The notes under the pieces: generated by a model
What the model was told of the DNA's origin: nothing
Databases searched by the model: none
Seen by the model: only the letters and a program-made list of their open reading frames with translations
Position numbers and translations under genes: made by a program
Origin: Prevotella sp.
Lineage (GTDB): Bacteria > Bacteroidota > Bacteroidia > Bacteroidales > Bacteroidaceae
DNA: 64,000 nucleotides
Direction: 5' to 3'
NCBI GenBank assembly: GCA_022641735.1
Contig: JALCDQ010000005.1
Location: 1 to 64,000 of the forward strand
In this document: positions 63,137 through 64,000 of the stretch, one piece after another
Position numbering within the stretch: position 1 is the first letter of the stretch
Layout: each line of letters opens with the position of its first letter

Positions 63137-64000
63137 ATGAATAAAAAACTCTTATGCCTTTTTGCAATGTTGATGGTGGCACTTTCTATCTCTGCTATCC
63201 CTGCAAAACCAGGGCAATGGAAAAATATAACATTAAGTGATGGCTCCACGGTGAAGGTTCAATTGATTGGTGATGAATTTCTTCATTTTTGGCGCTCAGT
63301 CGATGGCAATTGCTATCGACAGGACTCAACGGGTACCTATCAGCCGATTACGGACATGGCAACACGTGTTTCGAAGGCCAAAGCGGCACGTGTCAAGGTG
63401 AATACGGCACGAATGGCTATCACCCGGGCTCCTATCGATGGCACGATAAGGACTTATTCAGGAACGAAGAAAGGACTTGTCATTCTGGTGCAATTTGCCG
63501 ATACCAAATTTCAGTTAGGTGATGACCAAGCTCTTTATAAGCGGATTTTGAATGAGTCAGGATACTCTCAAGGCAACTTCAAAGGCAGCGTTTCGGATTA
63601 CTTCAAAGCACAGAGTTACAACACTTTTGAGCTCGATTTTGATGTAGCAGGACCTTATACACTCAGCAATAACGTGGCTTATTATGGTAAGCACAGTGGC
63701 CAAGATAATGATGCTAATCCGGGCGCAATGGTCAAGGAGGCTTGCAATGATGCGGATAAGGATGTCAACTTTGCGGATTATGACTGGGATGGAGACGGCG
63801 AAGTGGACCAAGTGTTTGTCGTATATGCCGGTTTGGGAGAGGCAAATGGTGGCTCTGCTGATACTATTTGGCCTCATGAGTGGAGCCTTGAAGCAGCCAC
63901 AGGCTCTTATTTGACGCTTGATGGAAAGATAGTCAACACTTATGCCTGTGGTGCTGAACTGCAACCGGGGACTTCTGGTAACGTCATCGACGGCATCGGA
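63137..64000 (+). CDS. Secreted M6-family metalloprotease, cut by the window edge
   Basis: The first 288 codons of an open frame that runs off the right edge. A signal peptide (about 1-20, LLCLFAMLMVALSISA) is followed by an N-terminal pro-region with WKNITLSDGSTVKVQLIGDEF, as in secreted Bacteroidetes proteases. The start of an M6 (immune-inhibitor-A-like) domain then appears: KKGLVILVQFADTKF, GSVSDYFKAQSYNTFELDFDV and DWDGDGEVDQVFVVYAG. The zinc motif HExxH would lie beyond base 64000 and is not seen. C10-type streptopain is excluded because no Cys-His core is present. Confidence 0.85.
   Translation, partial: MNKKLLCLFAMLMVALSISAIPAKPGQWKNITLSDGSTVKVQLIGDEFLHFWRSVDGNCYRQDSTGTYQPITDMATRVSKAKAARVKVNTARMAITRAPIDGTIRTYSGTKKGLVILVQFADTKFQLGDDQALYKRILNESGYSQGNFKGSVSDYFKAQSYNTFELDFDVAGPYTLSNNVAYYGKHSGQDNDANPGAMVKEACNDADKDVNFADYDWDGDGEVDQVFVVYAGLGEANGGSADTIWPHEWSLEAATGSYLTLDGKIVNTYACGAELQPGTSGNVIDGIG

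Noticed and set aside
1..64000. tRNA or rRNA genes
   Set aside because: No intergenic stretch shows cloverleaf arms, a TTCGA-type loop or rRNA sequence; most gaps are short or already explained.

Overview
The window looks like chromosomal DNA of a Prevotella-type member of the Bacteroidales. This rests on two SusC/SusD pairs, Fkp, a MurF-Alr fusion, DUF4954, TonB-dependent receptors, and more than twenty Bacteroidetes-type promoters of the form TAnnTTTG, often with TTG/TTTG about 20 bases upstream. There are no rRNA or tRNA genes and no CRISPR array. No phage or conjugative block is visible, but the left edge looks like the end of an insertion sequence.

Layout. 1-10.3 kb: a SusC gene that has lost about its first 245 codons at a foreign junction near base 124, its SusD, a 0.9 kb gap rich in palindromes, then a complete SusC/SusD pair. 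10.4-13 kb: a ROK sugar kinase, then the converging mtnN-luxS pair (S-adenosylhomocysteine recycling and AI-2). 13-23.6 kb: a run of forward genes for envelope and surface sugars (YfhO, Fkp, Nudix, GSCFA, MurF-Alr, MFS). 24-26.4 kb: a tightly overlapping GT2 / LAB_N / sugar-epimerase cassette. 26.6-34.4 kb: nitroreductase, B12-dependent ribonucleotide reductase with folB, amidase with an MCE protein, dnaA. 34.5-41.7 kb (reverse): a TPP riboswitch followed by an outer-membrane thiamin receptor and a PnuC-type transporter, then a sialidase-fold protein translationally coupled to a second TonB receptor. 41.7-51 kb (reverse): mutY, class I fumarase with an M16 protease, DUF4954 with HflX. 51-57.6 kb: a GlcNAc cluster, GH89 plus an unknown membrane protein facing nagB and an inactive-NagB/PIG-L fusion. 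57.7-64 kb: a small HExxH protein, a UvrD-like helicase with an inserted DEDDh exonuclease, an OPT transporter, and the start of an M6-type protease cut by the window edge.

Most unusual signal. Nine intergenic spots carry the same non-coding architecture: usually four (up to six) 19-bp palindromic units, separated by exactly 3 bp, so palindromes repeat every 22 bp and alternating half-sites every 11 bp. Six elements are exactly 85 bp. Two others, at 11531-11649 and 60810-60928, are near-identical inverted copies 49 kb apart, with five units of which the first is enlarged to 31 bp. The words inside the palindromes change from element to element (GTAAAAG..CTTTTAC, GTAAACAA..TTGTTTAC, GTTACAAA..TTTGTAAC, TGTCCG..CGGACA, TTTGGCCAAA), while the symmetry and pitch stay fixed. 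Most sit just past stop codons or between converging genes. Three share a 47-bp flank at fixed spacing. I do not recognise this as a named repeat family. It may be a modular hairpin or protein-binding array that is both functional and mobile.

Two candidate small RNAs with their own promoter and terminator were also found, upstream of mutY and in the GH89-nagB gap.
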